NCBI GenBank assembly: GCA_963761735.1
Contig: CAVXHQ010000003.1
Location: 620,001-684,000 of the forward strand
Direction: 5' to 3'
Length of the DNA: 64,000 nucleotides
Source of the DNA: CAVXHQ01 sp963761735
Lineage (GTDB): Bacteria > Pseudomonadota > Alphaproteobacteria > Rhodobacterales > Rhodobacteraceae
Each line of letters starts with the position of its first letter. Within the stretch, counting starts at the first letter, position 1. The notes beneath the pieces are model-generated. The model made no database searches, was not told the origin of the DNA, and saw only the letters and a list, made by a program, of their open reading frames with translations. The position numbers and the translations under genes are program-made. This document shows positions 32,988-42,544 of the stretch, piece by piece.

Positions 32988-34448
32988 TCACGGGCGGATG
33001 TAACCGGTTTTGACGGTGGTGAAAAACTCGGTCGCGTGGCTGCCCTGTTCGCGGGGGCCCCTGCTCGATCCCTTGGTCCCGCCGAACGGGACGTGATAGT
33101 CGACGCCCGCGGTCGGCAGGTTCACCATCACCATGCCCGCGCGCGCGCGGCGGCGAAAATCGGCGGCATCGCGCAGGCTTTGGGTGCAGATGCCCGCGCA
33201 CAGCCCGAACGGCGTGTCGTTGGCGATGTGCAGTGCGTCTTCATAATCGCGGGCACGGATCACGCTTGCGACCGGGCCAAACACCTCCTCGCGGTTGATC
33301 GCCATGTCGTTCGTCGTGCCGGTGATCAGGGTCGGTTGCAGGTAAAAGCCGGGCGTTTCGCAGCGCACCACATCGCCGCCCGCCCGCAGGTGGCCGCCCT
33401 GCCGCCGCGCCAGCGCGATGTAATCGATGTCCCGTTGCAATTGCGCCGCGTCCACCACGGGGCCGATATCGCTGTCAGGATCGAGGGCCGGACCGACGCG
33501 CAGCGCGGCCATCCGGTCGGCGAGAGCCGCGACGAACCGATCGTGCACGCCATCGGTCACGATCAGCCGCGACGAGGCAGTGCAGCGCTGCCCGGTGGAA
33601 AAGAACGCGCCGTCCAGCGCACAGTCAACGGCAAGATCGAGGTCGGCGTCGTCGAGCACCACAAGCGGGTTCTTGCCGCCCATCTCAAGCTGAATCCTGC
33701 GCCCCAGAGGCAGGCTTGCCCGCGCCACCCGGTCGCCGGTAGCCTGCGATCCGGTAAAGGTGATCGCGTCGATCCGCGCGTCGTCCAGCATCGCCTGACC
33801 GACGACGGCCCCCGGCCCGGTCAGCATGTTGAGCACACCGGGCGGCACCCCCGCGCGGTGCAGGATATCGCACAGCGCCCAGGCGCTGCCGGGAACCAGT
33901 TCGGCGGGTTTGAACACCACGGCATTGCCGAAACACAGCGCAGGCGCGATTTTCCACGCCGGGATCGCGGCGGGGAAATTCCACGGCGTGATGATGCCGA
34001 CGACGCCCACCGGCTCGCGGGTGATTTCCACCGACACGCCGGGGCGGACGGAGGGCACCAGTTCGCCGCGCTGGCGCAGCGCCTCACCGGCAAAGAACAG
34101 GAATATCCGGCCCGCGCGCACCACCTCGGCCACGGCCTCGCGCAGGATCTTGCCTTCTTCGCGCGCCAGCAGCGTGCCGAGTTCGTCCTGCCGCGCAAGG
34201 ATTTCGCAGCCCGCGGCGTGCAGGATATCGTGGCGCATCTGCGGGTCGCTGAACGCCCAGTCGGGTGCGGCGCGGGTGGCGGCGGCAATCGCGGCCTCGG
34301 TTTCCGCGCGGCCCGCCTGCGCGTGACGGGCGACGATGTCGTTCGTGTCCGACGGGTTGACGTTGGGCACGGTGTGCGAGGTCGTGACCCAGCCGCCGTC
34401 GATCAGCAGCGGTTTCACGTTGGTGCGGTCGGCGGACGTCGGATTCAT
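32988..34448 (-). CDS. Aldehyde dehydrogenase, 2-oxoglutarate semialdehyde dehydrogenase-like
   Basis: 486 residues of the NAD(P)-dependent ALDH superfamily: TPWNFPAAIPAWK, general base E255 (LEMGGKNP) and nucleophile C289 (TGQRCTASSR). The C-terminal GPREQGSHATEFFTTVKTGY is typical of 2-oxoglutarate (ketoglutaric) semialdehyde dehydrogenases, which deliver 2-oxoglutarate from pentose, hydroxyproline or sugar-acid pathways. If that holds, the locus ends in the TCA cycle. ATG 34448 follows GGAAG by 5 bases. Confidence 0.88.
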   Translation of the reverse strand: MNPTSADRTNVKPLLIDGGWVTTSHTVPNVNPSDTNDIVARHAQAGRAETEAAIAAATRAAPDWAFSDPQMRHDILHAAGCEILARQDELGTLLAREEGKILREAVAEVVRAGRIFLFFAGEALRQRGELVPSVRPGVSVEITREPVGVVGIITPWNFPAAIPAWKIAPALCFGNAVVFKPAELVPGSAWALCDILHRAGVPPGVLNMLTGPGAVVGQAMLDDARIDAITFTGSQATGDRVARASLPLGRRIQLEMGGKNPLVVLDDADLDLAVDCALDGAFFSTGQRCTASSRLIVTDGVHDRFVAALADRMAALRVGPALDPDSDIGPVVDAAQLQRDIDYIALARRQGGHLRAGGDVVRCETPGFYLQPTLITGTTNDMAINREEVFGPVASVIRARDYEDALHIANDTPFGLCAGICTQSLRDAADFRRRARAGMVMVNLPTAGVDYHVPFGGTKGSSRGPREQGSHATEFFTTVKTGYIRP

Positions 34449-34460
34449 CGGCACTTCCTG

Positions 34461-35528
34461 TCAGTAAACCGCATCGAGAACACGCCGCGCGGCGCCCCCC
34501 GAGATCGCCTGCCCCGGCCCCGTCGCGGCAACGGCGGCGTCAAGGTCGGCGCGGGTCACGCCCAGCGCCGAAAGCGAGGCCGCCCGGCCGGGCATCTCCG
34601 CCATGAACATCCGCAGCCGTGCGGGCGCGTCGCCGGTATCTGCATCGGGGCCAAGCATCCGGCGCAGCAGATCCGTCTTGCCGGTTTCGGCCTGCATTTC
34701 GGCGACGGCACCGGGCAGGATCAACCGGGCGATCGCCGCCGCATCCAGACCGCCGTGATGCGCCATCAGCGCGGCGGTCAGCCGTTGTGTCGGCCCCACG
34801 CCCTTTTGCTGGCTGAGGGCGGCATTGAGGGCCGCGGCCATCAACTCGCGCGGGAGGGCACGGGCCGGACCCGCATCGAAGATATGCGGCATGGTCGCCA
34901 CGCAGCGGCTGAACGCATCGAGGGCCATGCCGTCGGCGGTGGGGTTATAGGCGCCTGCCAGATAACTTTCGACACATCGCACAAGGCTGCGGATGGCACT
35001 GCCCAGTCTGCGTTCGGGGGAAGCGCCGTCAAGGACGGTGGGGTCGCAGATCAGCACGTCGGGCAGCCCGTTCGTCCAGCTTTCGACGTTGCGGATGCAC
35101 GGATCGGGCAGGCCGTCGATACCGGGCACGACGTAGAGGGCGGGCCGGGTGCCGTCGCGCGTGGCGAGCATCTTGCGGCATTTGCGGCCCAGAACCATCG
35201 CCTCGGGGTCGCCGAAGGCCACGATCACGTCGACCTGCTGACCCTGCATCAGGATGTGCAACGCATTGGCTGCCTCGGCGGCTGTCTGACCGGCGGGCAG
35301 GGCAAACCGCAGCGCCGGTGTGCCGCGTGGCAGGCCCGCGATCACCCTTTCCCACAGATCGCCCGCGGCCGACAAATCGCGGGAGCGGGAGGTGTCGCCC
35401 GAGCCGGCCACATCGGGACCGAGCAGCAGCGGATGGCGAAACCGCGCGCGGTCGATTTCCGAATGCAGCGCCTCTTCGAGGATGTCATGGGCGAAATGGA
35501 CGCGCGTGGGATAGCTGATCAGCGTCAT
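34461..35528 (-). CDS. Degenerate iron-containing alcohol dehydrogenase homologue
   Basis: 355 residues with the overall layout of group III Fe-ADHs, including ICDPTVLDGASPERR and IARLILPGAV. The NAD-binding GGGS motif reads FGDP (105-108), and the usual DALxHAxE reads RSLVRCVE, with R180 and R184 where two metal ligands (Asp and His) should be. The remaining His pair (MAHHGG) is present. It may bind no metal or have a different role. It lies 12 bases upstream of the aldehyde dehydrogenase gene and shares its operon. Confidence 0.72.
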   Translation of the reverse strand: MTLISYPTRVHFAHDILEEALHSEIDRARFRHPLLLGPDVAGSGDTSRSRDLSAAGDLWERVIAGLPRGTPALRFALPAGQTAAEAANALHILMQGQQVDVIVAFGDPEAMVLGRKCRKMLATRDGTRPALYVVPGIDGLPDPCIRNVESWTNGLPDVLICDPTVLDGASPERRLGSAIRSLVRCVESYLAGAYNPTADGMALDAFSRCVATMPHIFDAGPARALPRELMAAALNAALSQQKGVGPTQRLTAALMAHHGGLDAAAIARLILPGAVAEMQAETGKTDLLRRMLGPDADTGDAPARLRMFMAEMPGRAASLSALGVTRADLDAAVAATGPGQAISGGAARRVLDAVY

Positions 35529-35560
35529 GGGGCCACCCGCAAACCGATTGCGCGCAAGGT

Positions 35561-35590
35561 GCCCCGGCCGGGGGAGAGACCGGCCGGGGC
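35561..35590 (-). terminator. Attenuator-like hairpin after the Liv binding-protein gene
   Basis: GCCCCGGCCGG (35561-35571) pairs perfectly with CCGGCCGGGGC (35580-35590) around an 8-base loop. It lies directly after the binding-protein stop and before the Fe-ADH homologue, where it would favour higher expression of the binding protein than of the rest of the operon. Confidence 0.65.
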
Positions 35591-35617
35591 GGCAGTCATG
35601 TCAGAAAATAACCCCAA

Positions 35618-36898
35618 TCAATAGGACGTCTGACAGACCGGTGTGTCACGGCTTGGCAGGCCGATGGCGGCAAACGCCTCCGGGTCGATGCCCAGCGTCT
35701 GGTTCACGTTCTCGACCACCTGAACAAGCTGGTTGGCCAGCGTGCCATCCTCCAGCTCGATCACCTCGGTCACGAAGTTGGAGCCGATGGCCTGACGGTT
35801 TTCATCCAGCGTGATGTCGCCGTTCGGCGCCTCGAGGGTCATCGTCGACAGACACTCGCGGAACGCCGCCTGCCCGTCGCCAAGATCCCCCCCGACAGTG
35901 TCGAGGCATTGCAGCGCCGCGGAGGTGGCGTTGTAATAGCCCGTGGCAAAGAGCGACGGCGAGGGGAAACGGTCGGCCTCGTCGAAGGTGTCCTGATAGA
36001 GCGACACCCATGCCTGCCAGCGCGGATCGTCCCATGTATCGGCCTGCGGACCGGACGAAGGCACACCGATCAGCGCGTCCTTGGCGCTGCCTTCGGACGT
36101 CAGAACCGTTCCGTCGACCATGATCGTGCCGCCGATCAGGTTCGCCTCGCCACCGGCCTGCTGGTACTGGTTGAGGAAATTGACGGCATCGCCGCCGCCA
36201 AGGCCGAGATAGATCGCGTCGACGTCCTCGGGCAGGGCCGCAATGATCGAGCCGAAGTCCTTGGTGCCCAGCGGCACCCAGAACCGGTCGGTGATCTCGC
36301 CGCCCGCCGCGCAGAATTCTGTCGCGAAACCGAATACCTGGGTGTAGATGAACGAATAGTCCTCGCCCACGGTGGCGACGTATTCATAGCCCTTTTCGTT
36401 ATAGACGTAGTTGCCGAGGCCCGAGGACCACTGCGCCCCGTCGATGTTGAACCGGAAAAAGTTTTCCGACGGGTCGACGTAGGTGGTCTCCATCGCGCCG
36501 GAAATGCCGTTGATGAAGGTGACGTCGGGCTGCGTCTTGGAATAATCGCGCATCGCGATCCCTTCGGAGCCCGAGAGCGGGCCCACGATGATGTCGACGC
36601 CGTCCTGTTCGACCAGCTTGCGCGCGCCGCGCAGGGCGCTGTCGGGCGTGGTGTCGGTCGACTGCACGATCCATTCGATCTCGCGCCCGCCGGCCGTCAT
36701 GCCGGCCTCTTCCATCGCAACTTCAAGGCCGCGAATGCTGTCCTCGCCCAGAACGGTATAGGTTCCTTCGAGGGTCGCGAGCACGCCGATCACGATCGGT
36801 CCGTCATGCGCGTCGGCCTGTGCCATCGTCGCACCGCCTGCGATCAGTGCCGCGGACATGGCTGTCGCGGACAGGCCGGTCATCAGTGTCTTTTTCAT
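35618..36898 (-). CDS. Liv-type ABC transporter substrate-binding protein
   Basis: 426 residues: Sec signal peptide (about 1-28, cleaving near AQADAHDG), then the type I periplasmic-binding fold with IVIGVLATLEGTYTVLGED and VDIIVGPLSGSEG, typical of LivJ/urea/amide-binding receptors. It supplies the Liv permease encoded 5 kb downstream on the same strand. GGAGG precedes the ATG by 7 bases. Ligand not predictable; the relatives with UPF0261 neighbours are uncharacterised. Confidence 0.92.
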   Translation of the reverse strand: MKKTLMTGLSATAMSAALIAGGATMAQADAHDGPIVIGVLATLEGTYTVLGEDSIRGLEVAMEEAGMTAGGREIEWIVQSTDTTPDSALRGARKLVEQDGVDIIVGPLSGSEGIAMRDYSKTQPDVTFINGISGAMETTYVDPSENFFRFNIDGAQWSSGLGNYVYNEKGYEYVATVGEDYSFIYTQVFGFATEFCAAGGEITDRFWVPLGTKDFGSIIAALPEDVDAIYLGLGGGDAVNFLNQYQQAGGEANLIGGTIMVDGTVLTSEGSAKDALIGVPSSGPQADTWDDPRWQAWVSLYQDTFDEADRFPSPSLFATGYYNATSAALQCLDTVGGDLGDGQAAFRECLSTMTLEAPNGDITLDENRQAIGSNFVTEVIELEDGTLANQLVQVVENVNQTLGIDPEAFAAIGLPSRDTPVCQTSY

Positions 36899-37059
36899 CT
36901 GGTATCCTCCCAAAATGTCGACGCCGTGCGACCCTCCCGAGCGATGCCTGCGTCATGGCAACAGACTGAGGGATTCAGCGCGCAGGCCGATCTCTGTCAG
37001 TGCGCTGGCATAACCAGAGGTCTGTTTTTCGGCATCCGTCGGCGCACCGCGGTCGCCGG

Positions 37060-37587
37060 TTACAGACGGCCCGTCAGGCGCAAACCCGCAAAGGCGACCG
37101 TACCGGCGCCAAGGAGCGTCAGGATCAGGATCGCGGCCTGCCACATCGAGGCCACGGTCGCAGGATCGGCGCCCGGCGTGCCCGATTGCAATACCGCCGC
37201 CACCATCGCAAGCAGCGCACCGGCGAGGCCGATTGCCAGCGGCTCGATCAACCGGGCGGTCACATCCGAAAACAGGCAGGCCGCCAGACGCAACCCGGCG
37301 GCAAGCATAATGACCTGCGCCATGAGCGTCAGGGTCGGCGTGCAGCGAATCATATCGCCAAGGGTCGCGGCGTCGCCGGTGCAGATCAGATCGGTAAACA
37401 CCAACATGTAGACCTTGACGATCAGGGCGAGCGCCAGCCCCAGCCCCGCAAGCATCTGGCACACCACCAGCACGACGTTTGCGGGTGCCTCGAACGCCCG
37501 GCGCAGGGCAGCCCCTTCGGGTGGTGCGCCCGGTACGGCATCCTCGCCGTCCTGTCCCGTGTCGGGGGCGGCCCATTGGTCTGCCAT
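37060..37587 (-). CDS. Hypothetical four-helix membrane protein
   Basis: 175 residues: a ~35-residue acidic Pro-rich N-terminus, then four hydrophobic segments (about 36-60, 85-110, 112-135 and 145-170), ending GLRLTGRL. GGAGG lies 5 bases before the ATG, which supports this frame over overlapping ones. No family was recognised. It is monocistronic, upstream of and divergent from the dsbD-like gene. Confidence 0.7.
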   Translation of the reverse strand: MADQWAAPDTGQDGEDAVPGAPPEGAALRRAFEAPANVVLVVCQMLAGLGLALALIVKVYMLVFTDLICTGDAATLGDMIRCTPTLTLMAQVIMLAAGLRLAACLFSDVTARLIEPLAIGLAGALLAMVAAVLQSGTPGADPATVASMWQAAILILTLLGAGTVAFAGLRLTGRL

Positions 37588-37881
37588 GCGGTCCTCCGGC
37601 GTTGCAGGGGCAAAGCGTCGTCCGCGCGGCGCGTGGATGGCAAGTCCGTGGGCGGGGCGGGTGTAACCGAGGGTCTGATAAACGGATGCACCCGGCCATC
37701 CGTTCCGGGCAATTACCCACGGCCTGTCCGACAATGGGCGTTTACCGGGCCGTCGCCGGGTGTGGTGCCACCGCGCGCCTGGATCACAAATCCGTCGATC
37801 CGACCGTTTCGGGTTGACCCGGAGGGGCCCAGCACGACGTTTAGAGCACAGACCTTTCTGTGACCTACCTGTGGAACGACG

Positions 37882-39963
37882 ATGTCCGTGCACCGCCTGC
37901 TTTGTCTGATCGTTACGGTCCTGTTCCTGCCGGGCCTCGTCCGTGCAGAGCAATCGGCGGTCTATGCCTCGCCGTCGGTCGAGGCGCGCCTGATCACGGC
38001 CGAGGACGGCGTGGCGCCGGATGCACAGAGCCTGTCGGCAGGCTTGCAGCTGATCCTCGGTGAGGGGTGGAAGACCTATTGGCGCTCGCCCGGCGAGGTC
38101 GGCCTGCCGCCGCAGATCGACTGGACCGGATCGGTCAATCTGGCGCGGGCGGAACTGCTGTACCCGGCGCCGCAGCGGTTTCGCGCCTTCGGCATCGAGA
38201 ATTTCGGCTATGACGAGGCGGTGACCTTTCCGGTCCGCCTCGAGGTTGCCGATCCGGGCGCACCGCTGAGCCTGCGGGCGGCGGTGTCGATCCTCGTGTG
38301 TTCCGAAATCTGCGTGCCGGCCACCTTCGACCTCGCGCTCGATCTGCCCGGCGGCATCGGGATCGATCAGACGTCGGCAGCGGAAATTGCGCTGTGGTCG
38401 GCCCGCGTGCCGCTGGCCCCCGAGGACGCAGGTGTCGCCGTGCAAAGCGCGTATCTGGACGACGCGACAACCACCCTGACAGTCGAAATGACCCGCGACG
38501 GCGGCTGGACCGATCCAGACATTTTCGTCGAGTACGGGGATTATACCGCCTTCGGCGCGCCCGACATCCGAACGTCGGACGACGGCATGACCCTGTGGGC
38601 CCGCCTGCCGGTGCTGTCCTTCGACGACGCGGCGACATCGCTGTGGCTGACCGCGACGGACGGCGATTTCGCCGTTACCGTGCCCGACGTGGCCCTGTCG
38701 GACGCGCCGGCCGCACCCCCATTTCAACGTGCGGCTGAGGCGCGGGACGTGACAGCACTCGCGTGGATGCTGGCGCTGGCCTTTGCCGGTGGCGTGATCC
38801 TGAACGCGATGCCCTGCGTCCTGCCGGTCCTGTCGATCAAGCTGACCTCGGCGATCAAGCATTCGAGCCGCACACCCGCGCAGGTTGGCACCGGATTTCT
38901 GATGACCGCGCTCGGCACGATGCTGTTCATGTGGGCGCTGGCCGCAGGCGTCCTGCTCCTGCAGGCGCTGGGCCATTCGGTTGGCTGGGGATTGCAGTTC
39001 CAGAATCCGTATTTCCTGATCGCGCTGCTGTTCGTCCTGGGCCTGTTCGCCGCGAACATGCTTGGCCTGTTCGAGATTTCGCTGCCCGCCGGGGCGATGA
39101 CGCGCCTGTCGGACGCGGGCAGCGGCGGCTATGCGGGAGATCTGGCGACCGGGGCCTTTGCGGCGATCCTCGCGACACCATGTTCCGCGCCGCTTCTGGG
39201 AACGGCGCTTGCCTTTGCGCTGGGCGGCTCGCCTGTCGATGTGATCCTGATCTTTACCGCGATGGGCCTTGGCCTTGCGTTGCCCTACCTGATCGTCGCG
39301 GCGCGACCGGGGATGCTGCGCGCGCTGCCGAAACCGGGCGGCTGGATGATCGCCCTGAAGGCGGTGCTGGGCCTGTTGTTGCTGGCAACCGCGGGCTGGT
39401 TGTTGTGGGTGCTCGCGGGGGTGGTGTCCGTCAGGCTGGCCGCGATCGTCGCGGGTCTGGTGCTCGTCGCGGTCTTCGCCGTCTGGCAGGCGTCCCGGTT
39501 ACGGATGTGGCCCAGCGCGCTGGTACTGGTGCTGGCGGCAGGGTCGGCGATGGCGCTCCCGGCGGTTATCGCGCCGGATATGCGTGGCGGTTCCGCATCG
39601 GACGGCATTGCATGGGTGACTTTCGACCGGGGCGACATCGCGCGCCGGGTTTCGGCGGGCGAAGTCGTGTTCCTCGATGTAACGGCTGACTGGTGCCTGA
39701 CGTGCAAGGCCAACAAGGCCCTCGTGATCGACAGGGACCCGGTCGTCTCCGCCCTAGCCGCACCGGGCGTGACGCCGATGCAGGGTGACTGGACGCGGCC
39801 AGATCCGGCGATACAGGCGTTTCTGGAAAGCCAGAACCGCTATGGTATCCCGTTCAACATGGTGTTTGGCCCCGCAGCGCCAGAAGGTATCGCGCTGCCC
39901 GAGGTGTTGACAGCGGGTCTTGTCACCGACGCGCTTGAGGTCGCCGCGAGGCGGGTCCCGTAG
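37882..39963 (+). CDS. DsbD/ScsB-like protein-disulfide reductase
   Basis: 693 residues: signal peptide (1-22), periplasmic N-terminal domain with C140 and C144 (VCSEICVP), a DsbD/CcdA-type membrane core from ~290 with C312 (AMPCVLPVLS) and C434 (ATPCSAPLLG), and a C-terminal thioredoxin-like domain with C605 and C608 (DWCLTCK). It carries electrons from cytoplasmic thioredoxin to periplasmic disulfides. The order and the WRSPGEVGLPP N-domain match the ScsB/long-DsbD group, for which copper tolerance and disulfide isomerase reduction are known roles. Confidence 0.93.
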   Translation: MSVHRLLCLIVTVLFLPGLVRAEQSAVYASPSVEARLITAEDGVAPDAQSLSAGLQLILGEGWKTYWRSPGEVGLPPQIDWTGSVNLARAELLYPAPQRFRAFGIENFGYDEAVTFPVRLEVADPGAPLSLRAAVSILVCSEICVPATFDLALDLPGGIGIDQTSAAEIALWSARVPLAPEDAGVAVQSAYLDDATTTLTVEMTRDGGWTDPDIFVEYGDYTAFGAPDIRTSDDGMTLWARLPVLSFDDAATSLWLTATDGDFAVTVPDVALSDAPAAPPFQRAAEARDVTALAWMLALAFAGGVILNAMPCVLPVLSIKLTSAIKHSSRTPAQVGTGFLMTALGTMLFMWALAAGVLLLQALGHSVGWGLQFQNPYFLIALLFVLGLFAANMLGLFEISLPAGAMTRLSDAGSGGYAGDLATGAFAAILATPCSAPLLGTALAFALGGSPVDVILIFTAMGLGLALPYLIVAARPGMLRALPKPGGWMIALKAVLGLLLLATAGWLLWVLAGVVSVRLAAIVAGLVLVAVFAVWQASRLRMWPSALVLVLAAGSAMALPAVIAPDMRGGSASDGIAWVTFDRGDIARRVSAGEVVFLDVTADWCLTCKANKALVIDRDPVVSALAAPGVTPMQGDWTRPDPAIQAFLESQNRYGIPFNMVFGPAAPEGIALPEVLTAGLVTDALEVAARRVP

Positions 39964-40061
39964 GCCGGGCACCGTGACCGGGGTGTACGGTTCGCCTTGT
40001 TTCCGTGGTCAGCGCAAGCAATCGCACAACGAACGAAGCGACGACCAGAAATAGACCAAGA

Positions 40062-40274
40062 TCAGAAAATCGCGGCAAACATGGCCGACAACGCCTTCCA
40101 GGCCATCATGATGACGACGACTTCGATGGCCATGCCCAACACACCCATCGGCAGAATCCACCACCCGGCTGGCCACTGCGCGGGATCGCGGTACATATCC
40201 GAAAACTCGACATCCACACTGCCGGTGTCGTTCGTGTAACCTGCCTGTGTTGGCATCTTTCTCTGTGTCGTCAT
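40062..40274 (-). CDS. Small single-helix membrane protein (hypothetical)
   Basis: 70 residues with a polar N-terminal half rich in Asp and Trp and one membrane helix (about 41-68, WILPMGVLGMAIEVVVIMMAW). No family recognised. The ribosome-binding site is weak (AGG five bases or so upstream). It is supported mainly by the helix and by lack of any competing frame between two flanking genes. Confidence 0.45.
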   Translation of the reverse strand: MTTQRKMPTQAGYTNDTGSVDVEFSDMYRDPAQWPAGWWILPMGVLGMAIEVVVIMMAWKALSAMFAAIF

Positions 40275-40401
40275 GACCTGCGCCGATCGGAGCCTTGGGA
40301 ACCATCCCTGATGTCATACCGACAAAAGTGTTCGCAAATAGTTAACGGAAACGCAGCACATGGCAAGCGGCCGGTCGGGCCAGCGGAAACCGGCTGATGG
40401 G

Positions 40402-41418
40402 TCAGAGGTTTTGAGGAAGGCCGGTGCGGATACTCTCGTCTGCGGCGATGCAGATCCGCAACGAGGTGACGGCATCCGAAAGATGCCGAGACACATCGCG
40501 ATCGTCGGCAATGACGCGGATCATCCACGCCTGCTGGGCATCGCACAGCGCCTGATGACCCGGATCGTCGTTCACTGCGACGCGCCGGTCGCCCTGCGGC
40601 GTATGTACCAGAAGACCGCCGACCGAGGTATGGCCGTCGATGTCGGCGGACCCGGCGGCGGGGGCATCGACGATGGAAACGGCGCCCCGGGGGCTTATCA
40701 CGTCTTTGACGAAGAACGCGGTTTCCGACATCATCGGCCCCCACCCCGCCTCGTACCAGCCAACCGACCCATCGCCGAACGTCACCTGCAACTGGCCGTA
40801 ATTGTACATGTCTTCGGGGATTTCGTCCGAAAGACGCAGGCCGATGCCCTGCACCCGCACCGGAGCGGAATCGGTGATCTGGCACATCACATCGACGTAA
40901 TGCACGCCGCAGTCTACCAGCGGCGAGGTCGATTGCATCAGCTTTTTGTGCGTCTCCCATTCCGCACCGGCAGACTGCTGGTTCAGGTTCATGCGAAACA
41001 CGAACGGCCCCCCCAGGTCGCGCGCCTCGGCGATCAGCTGCGTCCACGCGGGATGGTGGCGCAGGATGTATCCGACGCCCAGCTTGCGCCCGGTTTCGCG
41101 CGCGCAAGCGACCATTGCGCAGGCCTCTGCCACCGTCGGGGCGAGGGGTTTTTCGACGAAAACGTGGCAGCCCGCCTGCATCGCCCGAATAGCGTAATCC
41201 GCGTGGGTCTCGGCGTGGGTGGCGATGACGACGAGATCGGGGTGCGTGGACATCCCGTCCTCGAAGCTGCCGAACTGCGGATACCCCGCAAGGTCCGGCG
41301 GCAGCTCCCGGCCCGAGCGGTTCACGAGGCCCACGATCCGCGCCCCCGGCGCGCTGTGATGGGCAAGGGCGTGGCTGGCGCCCATGTTGCCGACGCCAAC
41401 GATCAGAACCCGCAACAT
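40402..41418 (-). CDS. Gfo/Idh/MocA-family oxidoreductase (last gene of the moc-like operon)
   Basis: 338 residues: N-terminal Rossmann fold (VLIVGVGNMGASHALAH) and the family's catalytic VEKPLAPT motif. A cyclitol or sugar is the likely substrate, oxidised with NAD(P). Its ATG overlaps the stop of the preceding paralogue (TGATG). It is one of four such enzymes in this operon; they differ enough that each probably acts on a different intermediate. Confidence 0.88.
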   Translation of the reverse strand: MLRVLIVGVGNMGASHALAHHSAPGARIVGLVNRSGRELPPDLAGYPQFGSFEDGMSTHPDLVVIATHAETHADYAIRAMQAGCHVFVEKPLAPTVAEACAMVACARETGRKLGVGYILRHHPAWTQLIAEARDLGGPFVFRMNLNQQSAGAEWETHKKLMQSTSPLVDCGVHYVDVMCQITDSAPVRVQGIGLRLSDEIPEDMYNYGQLQVTFGDGSVGWYEAGWGPMMSETAFFVKDVISPRGAVSIVDAPAAGSADIDGHTSVGGLLVHTPQGDRRVAVNDDPGHQALCDAQQAWMIRVIADDRDVSRHLSDAVTSLRICIAADESIRTGLPQNL

Positions 41419-42530
41419 CAGGCGCCGATCCGGCGGACCGAACCGACATCGACGCGGGCGCCCGTTTGGGCCGAGCGGATGGCGGCAAATGCCAGTGCCA
41501 GACTGTCGAGGTTTGCGGCCGCGCCATTGCCGGGCTCAGTATCGTCCTCGATGGCGCAGAGCAACGCGCCCATCGCGCCGCGAAACCCGTCGTTGAACCA
41601 TGTCCCCGTCAGCGCGGGCCGGGCCACGCCCGCGGCGGTCGTCAGGCTCACCGATTGTTCGCCAAGGTTGGGACCGTCGCTGGCGAGGCTGCCATCCGTG
41701 CCGGTGATCTGGGTCGTGTCGCGGGGGCCGTGCCTGGCGACACCGTCGAAAATCAGGCTCGCCTGCCCGCCGTCGAACCCGATCAGAGCCTGTCCCATCA
41801 GCGGCACCTTTGCCGCCTGACCCACGGCATGGCGCGCATCGGCAAAGACCCAGGTTGCGCCGTTGCCGATGATGCTGGTGACGAAATCGAACCAATGGAT
41901 GCCGAAATCGTACAGGATCAGATCCTCGACACTGTCGAACGGTGTGCCGGCGATCCAGCCGTGATCCCAGTGCATCTGCGCGGCAACGCCCGTCACCGTC
42001 CCCAGATGCCCCGCCGCCACCGCCCCGCGCATCCACGCCATATGCGGCGCCCAGCGCCCGTTCTGATTGACGGCAAGCTTGCACCCGTTGTCGCGGGCCA
42101 GCCTGACCAGCTCGGTGCCCTCGTCGAGGTCGAGTACGAAGGGCTTCTGGCTCAGCACATGTTTGCCAGCCGTCAGGGCGGCGCGAATGATCGGCACACG
42201 GTCGGCGGGGTGCGGCGTAATGTCGACCACGTCGATGTCCGGATCGCCGAGAATCTCGGCCAGATCGGTGCACACGCGCGCCGCCGGATAATAGGCATCG
42301 CGCAACCCCTCGGCCTTCGACAGGGTGCGGTTGCAGATCGCCGCCACTTCCCACCCGGCGGTGCGATAGGCATCGAGGTGCGCCGCCGCGATGCCGCCTG
42401 CGCCGATCAGGCCGATGCGCGGCCGGTACTTACGCGGCGTGGGCGGTTCATAGGCGATATCCGGCGCCGCGACGTCTGCCAACGTCCGGGTCCGCAGGGC
42501 ATAGGTGTCGGTGTCGATCGTCGACGTCAT
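41418..42530 (-). CDS. Gfo/Idh/MocA-family oxidoreductase
   Basis: 370 residues with an N-terminal extension of ~40 residues before RIGLIGAGGIAAAHLDAY. The usual EKP reads SQKPFVLDL, keeping the Lys-Pro. The C-terminal domain has DFGIHWFDFVTSI. ATG 42530 is used; in-frame upstream codons fall in the hairpin region. It overlaps the next gene by the TGATG junction. Confidence 0.87.
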   Translation of the reverse strand: MTSTIDTDTYALRTRTLADVAAPDIAYEPPTPRKYRPRIGLIGAGGIAAAHLDAYRTAGWEVAAICNRTLSKAEGLRDAYYPAARVCTDLAEILGDPDIDVVDITPHPADRVPIIRAALTAGKHVLSQKPFVLDLDEGTELVRLARDNGCKLAVNQNGRWAPHMAWMRGAVAAGHLGTVTGVAAQMHWDHGWIAGTPFDSVEDLILYDFGIHWFDFVTSIIGNGATWVFADARHAVGQAAKVPLMGQALIGFDGGQASLIFDGVARHGPRDTTQITGTDGSLASDGPNLGEQSVSLTTAAGVARPALTGTWFNDGFRGAMGALLCAIEDDTEPGNGAAANLDSLALAFAAIRSAQTGARVDVGSVRRIGA

Positions 42531-42544
42531 ATCGGTCTCCTGTT

